From Haematobia irritans (taxonomy: Eukaryota > Arthropoda > Insecta > Diptera > Muscidae), in contig NC_134401.1 of NCBI RefSeq assembly GCF_050003625.1, positions 70,474,537-70,538,536 on the forward strand: a DNA stretch of 64,000 bases, written 5' to 3'. Below the pieces are notes generated by a model. That model ran no database searches. It was not told where the DNA came from and saw only the letters and a list, made by a program, of their open reading frames with translations. Positions within the stretch are counted from its first letter, which is position 1, and the number at the start of each line of letters is the position of its first letter. Of this stretch, positions 53,240-64,000 are shown one piece after another. Both the position numbers and the translations under genes were made by a program.

Positions 53240-54580
53240 GTTTAGTCCTATGAAATAGCTATCGAACGAGGTATATCATATATCAAGATTTGATTTTTAA
53301 AACACCAAATACGCTCTTTTAATTTCTGTATTTATTATCCTAAATTTCTGGAGAGGATCAGTGGCCATATCTCAGGAACGAAGTTAGCCTCTGACTTAAA
53401 ATTTATGACAAATGAATGTGCTTGGAACACCCTTCAATCACAGGGTAAAAGTTTGGTGATGCGATTTTGTATAACTCCAAAATTGTTCCTTCAACATTGC
53501 TTATTTTACCTATGAATTTTCGGAGGGGAGGAATGCGTCCTGCAGGTGTGGGGTACATCCTGCCGATATAACTCCCACACAAATTCATGGTCCTAGAGTC
53601 GCCCTTTTGATCAAAAGAAACAGCGAATCAAGAATTGATTTTGGGACTGCTCCACCTCCTCATCAATATGACCATTTTTTAAATCAAAAAATACAAAATT
53701 GAAGACAAGCAAAGCAGAAAATTGCGCACTAGATGATTGGCCAGGAGCTTTGCTAATATCAACGGAACGGGATGTCCTGCAAACATGGCATAACAACCAT
53801 TCTAAAGCAACAAGAATTATATATACGGATTAATGCCACCTTATCCCAGAATTGGGTTTAGTATACCCATACGTTCAAATACAGCCAATAATATGCTGGA
53901 TTTCTGCCCGGGAGCAGTGGCTATATCTTTGGAGCGAATTATCTTGCCAACATGAGATGACCACTGCTGTATAGTACTAGGAAGCTGCTTTCCGGAATGG
54001 TGTCACTTTGTTCCAGAATTGATTTTGGTATACCCAAATACGCCTGTTCAAATGTGGCCAATTTCATACCGGATTCCGGCCGGGAGCAGTGGCCATATCT
54101 TTGGAGCGAATAATCCTGCCAACATGAGATGACCACTGCTGTATAGTACTAGGAAGCTGCTTTCCGGAATGGTGTCACTTTGTTCCAGAATTGATTTTGG
54201 TATACCCAAATACGCCTGTTCAAATGTGGCCAATTTCATACCGGATTCCGGCCGGGAGCAGTGGCCATATCTTTGGAGCGAATAATCCTGCCAACATGAG
54301 ATGACCACTGCTGTATAGTACTAAGAAACTGCTTTCCGGAATGTTATCACTTTGTTCCAGAATTGATTTTGGTATACCAAAATACGCCTGTTCAAATGTG
54401 GCCAATTTCATAACGGATTCTGGCCGGGAGCAGTGACCATATCTTTGGAGCGAATAATCCTGCCAACATGAGATAACCACTACTCTATAGTACTAGGAAG
54501 CTGCTTTCCGGAATGGTGTCACTTTGTTCCAGAATTGATTTTGGTATACCCAAATACGCCTATTCAAATTTTTGTGTTTT
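53240..54580. repeat. 172-bp tandem array with divergence gradient (left arm)
   Basis: Units beginning CCACTGCTGTATAGTACTA lie near 53961, 54133, 54304 and 54476, spaced 171-172 bp and nearly identical. Outward (to the left) at least three more units can be followed with increasing divergence, recognised by GAATTGATTTTGG..., ...GGAGCAGTGG and ...ATCCTGCC. The short repeated ORFs here are by-products of the array. Confidence 0.85.
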
Positions 54581-56756
54581 TGCAAAAGAGTACCACTAAA
54601 GAAAAACTATTTTGAATTTAAATAAAATTTTGCAAGAACAGTATCGCTTATATAACAATTTTGTTCTTTCTTAAATATATTGGCTAGAACTAAAGTAATG
54701 GTGTAAAACATTTGGCAGAGGACGTATAAAAACTCTGAAACTCTTTTTCTGATTATTTTAACGTTATTTCAAAATCAGAGTTCGTGTGTGCAGATGTTGA
54801 AATGGTTTACACTTTTTTCAAAATTTTATTATTAGTGTTTAAAACCCAAAAATATTTTCAAATAAAATTTTATGAAAAGTAAGACAACCGTGATTTGAAC
54901 TTGCATACTTAAATAAATCCCGCTTTCGGCTCACTCATCAACGAGTTAGACCAACGCCTTGACCATAAGCAGGGCAGCAAAACTACTAATATTTATGTTA
55001 CTAGAACATTTAACGGGAGAGCAAATAGAAAATACACATTTAACTCATTAAAAAAAGAGAACCAAATAACTTAATCCCGTTACTATTTAAATTTTTGAGA
55101 AATGGATTTTACGGTGGAAACGAAAACACACAAGCGTGAAGACTTGCAATTGTAGTGGCGTATCATTTAGTTGAGTTATTCACCTATCAAGGGATAGGTG
55201 TTCGAGCACACTTTTGACTATATTTATACATATACATACATATATGTGTACGCATATACATTTTTTTAAACCCCCCATCATATGATGGGGGTATACTAAA
55301 TTTGCAATCCGTTTGTAATGCATTAATATTTTTCATTAAAAAAAATAAAAAAGAAAAAAAACAAGAATCAAAGATAAATAACAACGTCAACCGAACGTGG
55401 ACTCGAACTCGCATCTGTTTAATAAAGAAAAAATACGCCTAAAGCCTAGTACTAAGATCACGTTTTTGCGAAATTTGTTTTGAGCATTTTCAAACACATA
55501 TTTATACAACCCTGGATTTTTCACACGAAAAAATAGCCAGGTATATTATTATGTATAAATAAGTCAACATCCCTGGGTTTGAGACCCTATTTATGGAGAT
55601 AGATGAAGATATTCGTTTTTCGCAGAAACGAACTTAGTACTAAGCATAACGTTTAACATACTAGGTCATCGCAAATTCAAAGAACACTTCAACGAATAAC
55701 TCAACTAAACGACTACAAGAAATAATAACGATCGACTATGTGTGTATTGAGTTTTCGCTCCTTTACTAAAAATTGAAATAGTAACGGCGTTACGACATTG
55801 GCTCTCTTGCGCTTTAAAAGGGTAAGCATATGTTTTCTCTTGGCTCTATCTATCATTTGAATTTAAAATTTGTTAAAACTATATCTATATTTAACCCATG
55901 CATTTCATTCACACAAGTTGTGAATAATATCAATCTTTTGTATCACATATAAATATTATAAGAATTACATTGTATTGTATTATGAAAATAGACAAACTAG
56001 ATCTAAATATAAGTATGCTTACAACTTCATTTTAATTATAGTATTACCTTAAGTTTACGCTATTCATCCTACGCTCTATACCTTAAAACTTAATTACAAA
56101 CTTACCGAAATCCTAAACAACATTAATGCACTTTAGCTCTATACAATGTCAAAGATTTATACATATTACTTAAAATTTTGAAGATAGTTTGAAAAATTTT
56201 ATTAAATAAATTGAAACAATGTTTAGTCAATCTTTGCTAAAGCAAGAAATTTCTTGAATACACAGTAAAATTTGGGTTCTAGTGCTGATATTTGTGGAAA
56301 ACAACTAAATTCACTACTTATGGTGAACATCAATTTTTGGAAAGTTTTCTCAGCATTAAAGAATCATAACAAGAAAAACTTACAGTAGGTGAAAAACCAG
56401 GACATGTTTAGTGGTTTGCTATATTGGGTTTCATAAAAAATTCATCATTTGTGCATGAAAATGTTATTTTGGGCCTCAATTTACTTCTAATGACGATACA
56501 TGACATGACATGCATGGAGATTATACCAACTTTCTACAGTTTTTGAGCGAAATTAATATTCGAAGTTGGTCACCCTTATTAGTTCACTCTGTTAGCGCAA
56601 CTAAAACAGGTAAGCCTGAGCATTACCCAAAATTGTGTAATTGACATGTAGGCATCTTAGAGGAACAATGTATGTTGAGGTCTATCTGTGTTTACTTAAA
56701 GACAAAATATGGAATCGTGTCATAGGGTAGTTTTGCCCGTTTTATCGTCGAGGTGT

Positions 56757-57280
<524 letters not shown>

Positions 57281-58539
57281 CATATTTTGTCTTTAAGTAA
57301 ACACAGATAGACCTCAACATACATTGTTCCTCTAAGATGCCTACATGTCAATTACACAATTTTGGGTAATGCTCAGGCTTACCTGTTTTAGTTGCGCTAA
57401 CAGAGTGAACTAATAAGGGTGACCAACTTCGAATATTAATTTCGCTCAAAAACTGTAGAAAGTTGGTATAATCTCCATGCATGTCATGTCATGTATCGTC
57501 ATTAGAAGTAAATTGAGGCCCAAAATAACATTTTCATGCACAAATGATGAATTTTTTATGAAACCCAATATAGCAAACCACTAAACATGTCCTGGTTTTT
57601 CACCTACTGTAAGTTTTTCTTGTTATGATTCTTTAATGCTGAGAAAACTTTCCAAAAATTGATGTTCACCATAAGTAGTGAATTTAGTTGTTTTCCACAA
57701 TTATCAGCACTAGAACCCAAATTTTACTGTGTATTCAAGAAATTTCTTGCTTTAGCAAAGATTGACTAAACATTGTTTCAATTTATTTAATAAAATTTTT
57801 CAAACTATCTTCAAAATTTTAAGTAATATGTATAAATCTTTGACATTGTATAGAGCTAAAGTGCATTAATGTTGTTTAGGATTTCGGTAAGTTTGTAATT
57901 AAGTTTTAAGGTATAGAGCGTAGGATGAATAGCGTAAACTTAAGGTAATACTATAATTAAAATGAAGTTGTAAGCATACTTATATTTAGATCTAGTTTGT
58001 CTATTTTCATAATACAATACAATGTAATTCTTATAATATTTATATGTGATACAAAAGATTGATATTATTCACAACTTGTGTGAATGAAATGCATGGGTTA
58101 AATATAGATATAGTTTTAACAAATTTTAAATTCAAATGATAGATAGAGCCAAGAGAAAACATATGCTTACCCTTTTAAAGCGCAAGAGAGCCAATGTCGT
58201 AACGCCGTTACTATTTCAATTTTTAGTAAAGGAGCGAAAACTCAATACACACATAGTCGATCGTTATTATTTCTTGTAGTCGTTTAGTTGAGTTATTCGT
58301 TGAAGTGTTCTTTGAATTTGCGATGACCTAGTATGTTAAACGTTATGCTTAGTACTAAGTTCGTTTCTGCGAAAAACGAATATCTTCATCTATCTCCATA
58401 AATAGGGTCTCAAACCCAGGGATGTTGACTTATTTATACATAATAATATACCTGGCTATTTTTTCGTGTGAAAAATCCAGGGTTGTATAAATATGTGTTT
58501 GAAAATGCTCAAAACAAATTTCGCAAAAACGTGATCTTA

Positions 58540-58600
58540 GTACTAGGCTTTAGGCGTATTTTTTCTTTATTAAACAGATGCGAGTTCGAGTCCACGTTCG
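58540..58600 (+). other. tRNA-like segment with B box (right arm)
   Basis: GAGTTCGAGTCC at 58582-58593 is a strong B box; the A box is unclear. The mirror copy is on the - strand near 55385-55445. Confidence 0.4.
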
Positions 58601-59028
58601 GTTGACGTTGTTATTTATCTTTGATTCTTGTTTTTTTTCTTTTTTATTTTTTTTAATGAAAAATATTAATGCATTACAAACGGATTGCAAATTTAGTATA
58701 CCCCCATCATATGATGGGGGGTTTAAAAAAATGTATATGCGTACACATATATGTATGTATATGTATAAATATAGTCAAAAGTGTGCTCGAACACCTATCC
58801 CTTGATAGGTGAATAACTCAACTAAATGATACGCCACTACAATTGCAAGTCTTCACGCTTGTGTGTTTTCGTTTCCACCGTAAAATCCATTTCTCAAAAA
58901 TTTAAATAGTAACGGGATTAAGTTATTTGGTTCTCTTTTTTTAATGAGTTAAATGTGTATTTTCTATTTGCTCTCCCGTTAAATGTTCTAGTAACATAAA
59001 TATTAGTAGTTTTGCTGCCCTGCTTATG

Positions 59029-59110
59029 GTCAAGGCGTTGGTCTAACTCGTTGATGAGTGAGCCGAAAGCGGGATTTATTTAAGTATGCAAGTTCAAATC
59101 ACGGTTGTCT
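59029..59110 (+). other. tRNA-like module with A and B boxes (right arm)
   Basis: TGGTCTAACTCG (59039-59050) fits an A box and GTTCAAATC (59092-59100) a B box, 41 bp apart. The A-box half is the module found at all (TA)n borders. The mirror copy is on the - strand near 54870-54955. Confidence 0.5.
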
Positions 59111-61103
59111 TACTTTTCATAAAATTTTATTTGAAAATATTTTTGGGTTTTAAACACTAATAATAAAATTTTGAAAAAAGTGTAAACCATTTCAACATCT
59201 GCACACACGAACTCTGATTTTGAAATAACGTTAAAATAATCAGAAAAAGAGTTTCAGAGTTTTTATACGTCCTCTGCCAAATGTTTTACACCATTACTTT
59301 AGTTCTAGCCAATATATTTAAGAAATCGTTATATAAGCGATACTGTTCTTGCAAAATTTTATTTAAATTCAAAATAGTTTTTCTTTAGTGGTACTCTTTT
59401 GCAAAAACACAAAAATTTGAATAGGCGTATTTGGGTATACCAAAATCAATTCTGGAACAAAGTGACACCATTCCGGAAAGCAGCTTCCTAGTACTATAGA
59501 GTAGTGGTTATCTCATGTTGGCAGGATTATTCGCTCCAAAGATATGGTCACTGCTCCCGGCCAGAATCCGTTATGAAATTGGCCACATTTGAACAGGCGT
59601 ATTTTGGTATACCAAAATCAATTCTGGAACAAAGTGATAACATTCCGGAAAGCAGTTTCTTAGTACTATACAGCAGTGGTCATCTCATGTTGGCAGGATT
59701 ATTCGCTCCAAAGATATGGCCACTGCTCCCGGCCGGAATCCGGTATGAAATTGGCCACATTTGAACAGGCGTATTTGGGTATACCAAAATCAATTCTGGA
59801 ACAAAGTGACACCATTCCGGAAACCAGCTTCCTAGTACTATACAGCAGTGGTCATCTCATGTTGGCAGGATTATTCGCTCCAAAGATATGGCCACTGCTC
59901 CCGGCCGGAATCCGGTATGAAATTGGCCACATTTGAACAGGCGTATTTGGGTATACCAAAATCAATTCTGGAACAAAGTGACACCATTCCGGAAAGCAGC
60001 TTCCTAGTACTATACAGCAGTGGTCATCTCATGTTGGCAAGATAATTCGCTCCAAAGATATAGCCACTGCTCCCGGGCAGAAATCCAGCATATTATTGGC
60101 TGTATTTGAACGTATGGGTATACTAAACCCAATTCTGGGATAAGGTGGCATTAATCCGTATATATAATTCTTGTTGCTTTAGAATGGTTGTTATGCCATG
60201 TTTGCAGGACATCCCGTTCCGTTGATATTAGCAAAGCTCCTGGCCAATCATCTAGTGCGCAATTTTCTGCTTTGCTTGTCTTCAATTTTGTATTTTTTGA
60301 TTTAAAAAATGGTCATATTGATGAGGAGGTGGAGCAGTCCCAAAATCAATTCTTGATTCGCTGTTTCTTTTGATCAAAAGGGCGACTCTAGGACCATGAA
60401 TTTGTGTGGGAGTTATATCGGCAGGATGTACCCCACACCTGCAGGACGCATTCCTCCCCTCCGAAAATTCATAGGTAAAATAAGCAATGTTGAAGGAACA
60501 ATTTTGGAGTTATACAAAATCGCATCACCAAACTTTTACCCTGTGATTGAAGGGTGTTCCAAGCACATTAATTTGTCATAAATTTTAAGTCAGAGGCTAA
60601 CTTCGTTCCTGAGATATGGCCACTGATCCTCTCCAGAAATTTAGGATAATAAATACAGAAATTAAAAGAGCGTATTTGGTGTTTTAAAAATCAAATCTTG
60701 ATATATGATATACCTTGTTCGATAGCTATTTCATAGGACTAAACACGGTCGGTTAGGTAGTCCTGGCAGGATATCTCGTTCCAGAGATATGGGTCTCCTC
60801 CCATTCCCAAATGTGTCATCACATATCTCTTGCGGTGGTTAATATATTTCCAAAATAAATAAACCGTTATGTAGGGTGTATCCTTGGAATTGTTCGTGCA
60901 ATTCCCAGTAGTTTTTCGGAAAAATCCCATTTTTTTACCCTAATCTATTGCAATTGGTTTGTGTCTAGGGTTTTAAATACGTATTTATTTTCCCACATAT
61001 TTGATTCAACTGTAACATCAATTACTTAAAACTATTTCATTTGTGACAAAACTAAATAAATTATTTTAATAAAAAACCAATAAATATCGCATTTATTATT
61101 AAC

Positions 61104-61120
61104 TGGCGCCCACCGTTCGG
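61104..61120 (+). other. G2 primer-binding site
   Basis: TGGCGCCCACCGTTCGG resembles the tRNA-Lys-type site (TGGCGCCCA-CG...GG). It is 3 bp after the LTR-like TTATT. Confidence 0.6.
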
Positions 61121-61285
61121 CAAAGTGAACTTAATTTTTTTTTTGAGAAATATTAAAAATATTAAATGAGAAACTTTAAGATAACCTATTAATAAATACT
61201 GAAAACGCATGTGGAGTTTTGACTATCGAAATAAAAGAAAACTTGAAACTAATAAAAAAACTTAAAATAAATGGAAAAACTGATA

Positions 61286-62583
61286 CACCCAGAAAAAAGT
61301 GACCCCTTCATTAAGTTAAAATGAACTCATTGTCAAGAAAGTTGAACTTCGTATAGCGCCAAAGACATTTTTATTTGTTTGAACGATGTGATTTTCGTAG
61401 AAATTAGGTAGAATGCATTCCATATATTAGTTAACATTTTCCTATATTTATGTGCCACTATACTACAGAATGAAAAAAATTTAATTAAATTGAATTCATA
61501 TATGGAATGATTTTATTGAACTTTTTTCATTCATTTGGACAAGTCTTACATATTTGTGGTAAACCCTTTACTTCAAAATTAGAACTACTTACCTTCTTTT
61601 TTAAATACAATATTATTTATTTATATAGGCAACTTTTTCTTCAATAAAAGACATATTTTATTAATACATTATATTTATTAAGAATCAACACCATCAACTG
61701 GCCTTAGGTTAGGTTAGGTGGCAGCCCGATGTATCAGGCTCACTTAGACTATTCAGTCCTTTGTGATACCACATTGGTGAACTTCTCTCTTATCAATGAG
61801 TGCTACCCGATTCCATGTTAAGCTCAATGACAAGGGACCTCCTTGTTATATCCGAGTCCGAACGGCGTTCCACATTGCAGTGAAACCATTTAGAGAAGTT
61901 TTAAAACCCTCAGAAATGTCACCAGCATCACTGAAGTGGGATAATCCACCGCTGAAAAACTTTTTGGTGTTCGGTCGAAACAGGAATCGAACCCACGACC
62001 TTGTGTATGCAAGGCGGCATGCTAACCATTGCACCACGGTGGCTCATCGACTATATTATTTGTTAAAAGTCTCTCCGTACCAGTCTACCATAACAACACG
62101 ATTACAACTAAAAAACAACCCACGCGCAAACATATATCGTAGATTACATCGATTACAGGTAGATAAAAGAAATATAGGAAAATTTCCTATATTCTATCAA
62201 GTGTGTTTCCTTAAGTTTTGAAAGGATTGAATACTTCTTAGTACGAATGAACTAAAATAAGTTTCTATGCCAAGTTTTATTCGTATGTATGATAAGCTTT
62301 AGTTCCGTTTTTGTTTATTTTTACGAATGCTTTGTTATGAGCGAATAAAATTTTCTTGTTCAGAAGTAAATTCTTATATAGCGAAGAAAACAGTATTAGC
62401 AAAATTCCATGTCTTATTCTAGTTAATGTACTATTCCTAACTGCTTTCAGTTTAGGATTTTTTTTACTGTAACAAGTAAATTTTATTATTTCACACAAAA
62501 ATTAAACTTAATGGAAATAAAATGGCTAAACTAAGTTGATGAACGTTTTTTCCTTTAGTTTCGAATGCACTTTTTTCTGGGTG
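61286..62583. mobile_element. TIR element (CACCCAGAAAAAAGTG) with TA target duplication, carrying a SINE
   Basis: CACCCAGAAAAAAGTG at the left and its inverse CACTTTTTTCTGGGTG at the right, flanked by TA on both sides. The ends resemble those of 10448-11971, so the two may be related. No transposase ORF. About 0.96 kb without the SINE. Confidence 0.85.
61704..62044 (-). mobile_element. tRNA-derived SINE with LINE L 3' end, copy 2
   Basis: Same head, body and LINE-derived tail as 17964-18315, with (TTAGG)n at its left end on the + strand. The head has lost one base in the A-box region (GGCGGCATGC against GGCGGGCATGC). Possible short target duplication CATCAACT/CATCGACT, not exact. Confidence 0.9.
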
Positions 62584-62585
62584 TA

Positions 62586-63194
62586 TTAGTAATAAAAATA
62601 AAGAACGAAATTAAAAAAAATTATATTGATTGGACTAAATTTCGTTATTAAAAAATAAAGAGATTTATGGTTAAAAAATTGTGCTCTTACGAATAAACTA
62701 AAACAGAAAACTTTAAAATTTTAAAATGAAGTGGATATTGATTGGCAATATTGTTAAGCATTTTGAATCATAGAAAATATTGCAAACAGTTACTTGCGAA
62801 CTATTTTCTAAGACAAAATAAAAATAAAGTCCAGTCGACAAACATACAGTTGTTAAGGGAGCTAATCAATTCAAGAACGCAGAAAGGTACAGTTGAGCAG
62901 AATGTTATTGCTGTCTTATGTGATTGGTGGCATCGATTTAAAAACTATTAATTATTTACCAAGTTTTGTAAATCTGTATTTTTTCTTTTTTGAAATTAAT
63001 TTTCAAAATCCTAAATATTTTTATATAAATTTTTCAAACTAAAATGTGTTAAATTACTAATTTAATTCGAAAGATTAAATATATAATTAAATTGTCTTTT
63101 ATTAACCTTTTCTCTAAGCTTATGAATTTAGACAGTTTATTGATTATTTAAATAAGTTTAGCGGGGATAATAAAAGAAAAAAACTGAAGTGAAA
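62586..63194 (+). other. G2 leader, remainder
   Basis: AT-rich. A 69-codon stretch at 62742-62951 has no ATG at its start and no recognisable similarity. Nothing else seen. Confidence 0.5.
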
Positions 63195-63494
63195 ATGGAT
63201 GCCACCGCATTACAAGCTATTATTGAGGTAGCAATTAAAACCGCTACTGAGCAAACAAGACAGTTATGCCAGTCTATGATTGAGGCATTAGCAACAAGGC
63301 TTAATAAAATCGAAACCTTTGCTCTTATGGAGAGACTTTCTCCATATTCCTCAAACGGACAAAATATTGGCGAACAACTGGGTTATAAATTGCAACAAGA
63401 AAATTTAAGGGAATTTGAAACTCATACAAATGATGATGTGACCCAACAAAATTATCGACTATACTGCAAACAAGACAGTTATGCCAGTCTATGA
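63195..63494 (+). pseudogene. G2 gag-like N-terminus broken by tandem duplication
   Basis: ATG at 63195 opens MDATALQAIIEVAIKTATEQ, an Ala/Thr-rich helical start like that of gag proteins in mdg3/micropia-type elements (by pattern only), then an Asn/Gln-rich stretch. A 215-bp tandem duplication (not a multiple of three) shifts the frame so that it stops at 63494; the second unit keeps the original reading (63491-63784). A third frame is open from about 63785 to the window end. Function beyond gag-like is not established. Confidence 0.55.
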
Positions 63495-63681
63495 TTGAGG
63501 CATTAGCAACAAGGCTTAATAAAATCGAAACCTTTGCTCTTATGGAGAGACTTTCTCCATATTCCTCAAACGGACAAAATATTGGCGAACAACTGGGTTA
63601 TAAATTGCAACAAGAAAATTTAAGGGAATTTGAAACGCATACAAATGATGATGTGACCCAACAAAATTATCGACTATACTG
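63252..63681 (+). repeat. 215-bp tandem duplication in G2 gag
   Basis: Units 63252-63466 and 63467-63681 differ by one base that I can see (GAAACTCATAC against GAAACGCATAC). Confidence 0.93.
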
Positions 63682-64000
63682 CTCAAATGAAGAATTTGTA
63701 GATGAAATTAATTTTTTACAAGTGCCACTTACATCTGTCATAAAATCTGTGCAGAATCCTGTAATTTTTTTAAACCCCAAATAGTTCTCACGCAGAGTTC
63801 TGAACAGGAAGTGCAGGTGGGGAAACCATTCGAAAATTGTATCCGCCATGATGAAATTTACAGGGAATTGAACAATATTTCGATAGTATTTGAAGACATT
63901 ATAAACCCTAATTTGTCAAATGGTGTTTTTTGCAATTTGGCAACAAATAATCCAACAAAAACTTCTGAACGATCACCCTCCATACCATATCACATCCGTC

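Larger units (their letters stand above)
60941..64000 (+). mobile_element. LTR retrotransposon G2, 5' part (continues past window)
   Basis: A primer-binding site at 61104 follows an AT-rich LTR-like segment ending TTTATTATTAACT. Then a ~2-kb leader carrying a TIR element, and a gag-like frame from 63195. The type resembles gypsy; the LTR start was not located. Confidence 0.65.

Noticed and set aside
53939..54480. Repeated 65-86-codon ORFs in the palindrome arms
   Set aside because: They are offset by the 172-bp array period, run into each other's repeat units and resemble no protein.
53240..54580. CRISPR-like array
   Set aside because: Eukaryotic setting; units are 172 bp, fully tandem without spacers, and decayed outward.
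62742..62951. 69-codon ORF in G2 leader
   Set aside because: No ATG at the beginning, AT-rich composition and no recognisable motif.

Overview
This is eukaryotic repeat-rich DNA, most likely from a higher fly (Schizophora, perhaps a calyptrate; inferred from the retroelement families and one fly-like exon). No bacterial gene organisation is present. Almost everything recognisable is a transposable element, many nested in one another. The one clear host sequence is a coding exon at 14114-14266 for the N-terminus of a TNFAIP8/TIPE-family protein (Drosophila sigmar/CG4091-like), on the + strand, with splice signals at both edges. Its other exons were not found, so the elements downstream may lie in its intron.

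Layout. 1-3770: a non-LTR retrotransposon (here 'L') with an intact 1201-codon ORF2 (endonuclease, RT, RNase H) and an (AACCT)n tail. It sits in a decayed BEL/Pao element on the - strand (3771-8336), which is also split by a TIR element (5485-7215) whose sister copy is at 10448-11971. 12240-12720: jockey-like RT relic. 13109-14038: mariner-superfamily transposon, 75 bp before the TIPE exon. 15050-15500: array of short dyad-symmetric units. 15970-19206: second L copy (- strand) hit by two hAT-type MITEs and a tRNA-derived SINE. 20193-21170: 58-bp minisatellite and a non-LTR ORF1 fragment. 21589-27201: two more L copies, one carrying a second mariner-like transposon.

27202-40130: env-bearing gypsy/errantivirus ('G1'), its env split by an env-bearing BEL/Pao element ('BEL-B', 32210 to about 38905). 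40513-46505 and 46512-52411: two nearly identical gypsy-type elements ('F1','F2') in a (TA)n tract. They share the same two -1 reading-frame offsets inside RT; one is a canonical AAATTTA heptamer overlapping the stop. 52945-53044: 100-N gap. 53045-60939: a 7.9-kb near-perfect palindrome whose arms contain a 172-bp tandem array that is homogeneous inward and diverged outward. 60940-64000: 5' part of another LTR element ('G2') with a TIR element in its leader, itself carrying a second SINE.

The SINE and L share their last ~55 bp and the same (AACCT)n tail, which marks a LINE/SINE partnership: L's reverse transcriptase probably mobilises the SINE. Only L copy A, F1/F2 (if frameshifting works) and the main pol ORF of BEL-B look close to coding-competent; the rest is decayed.
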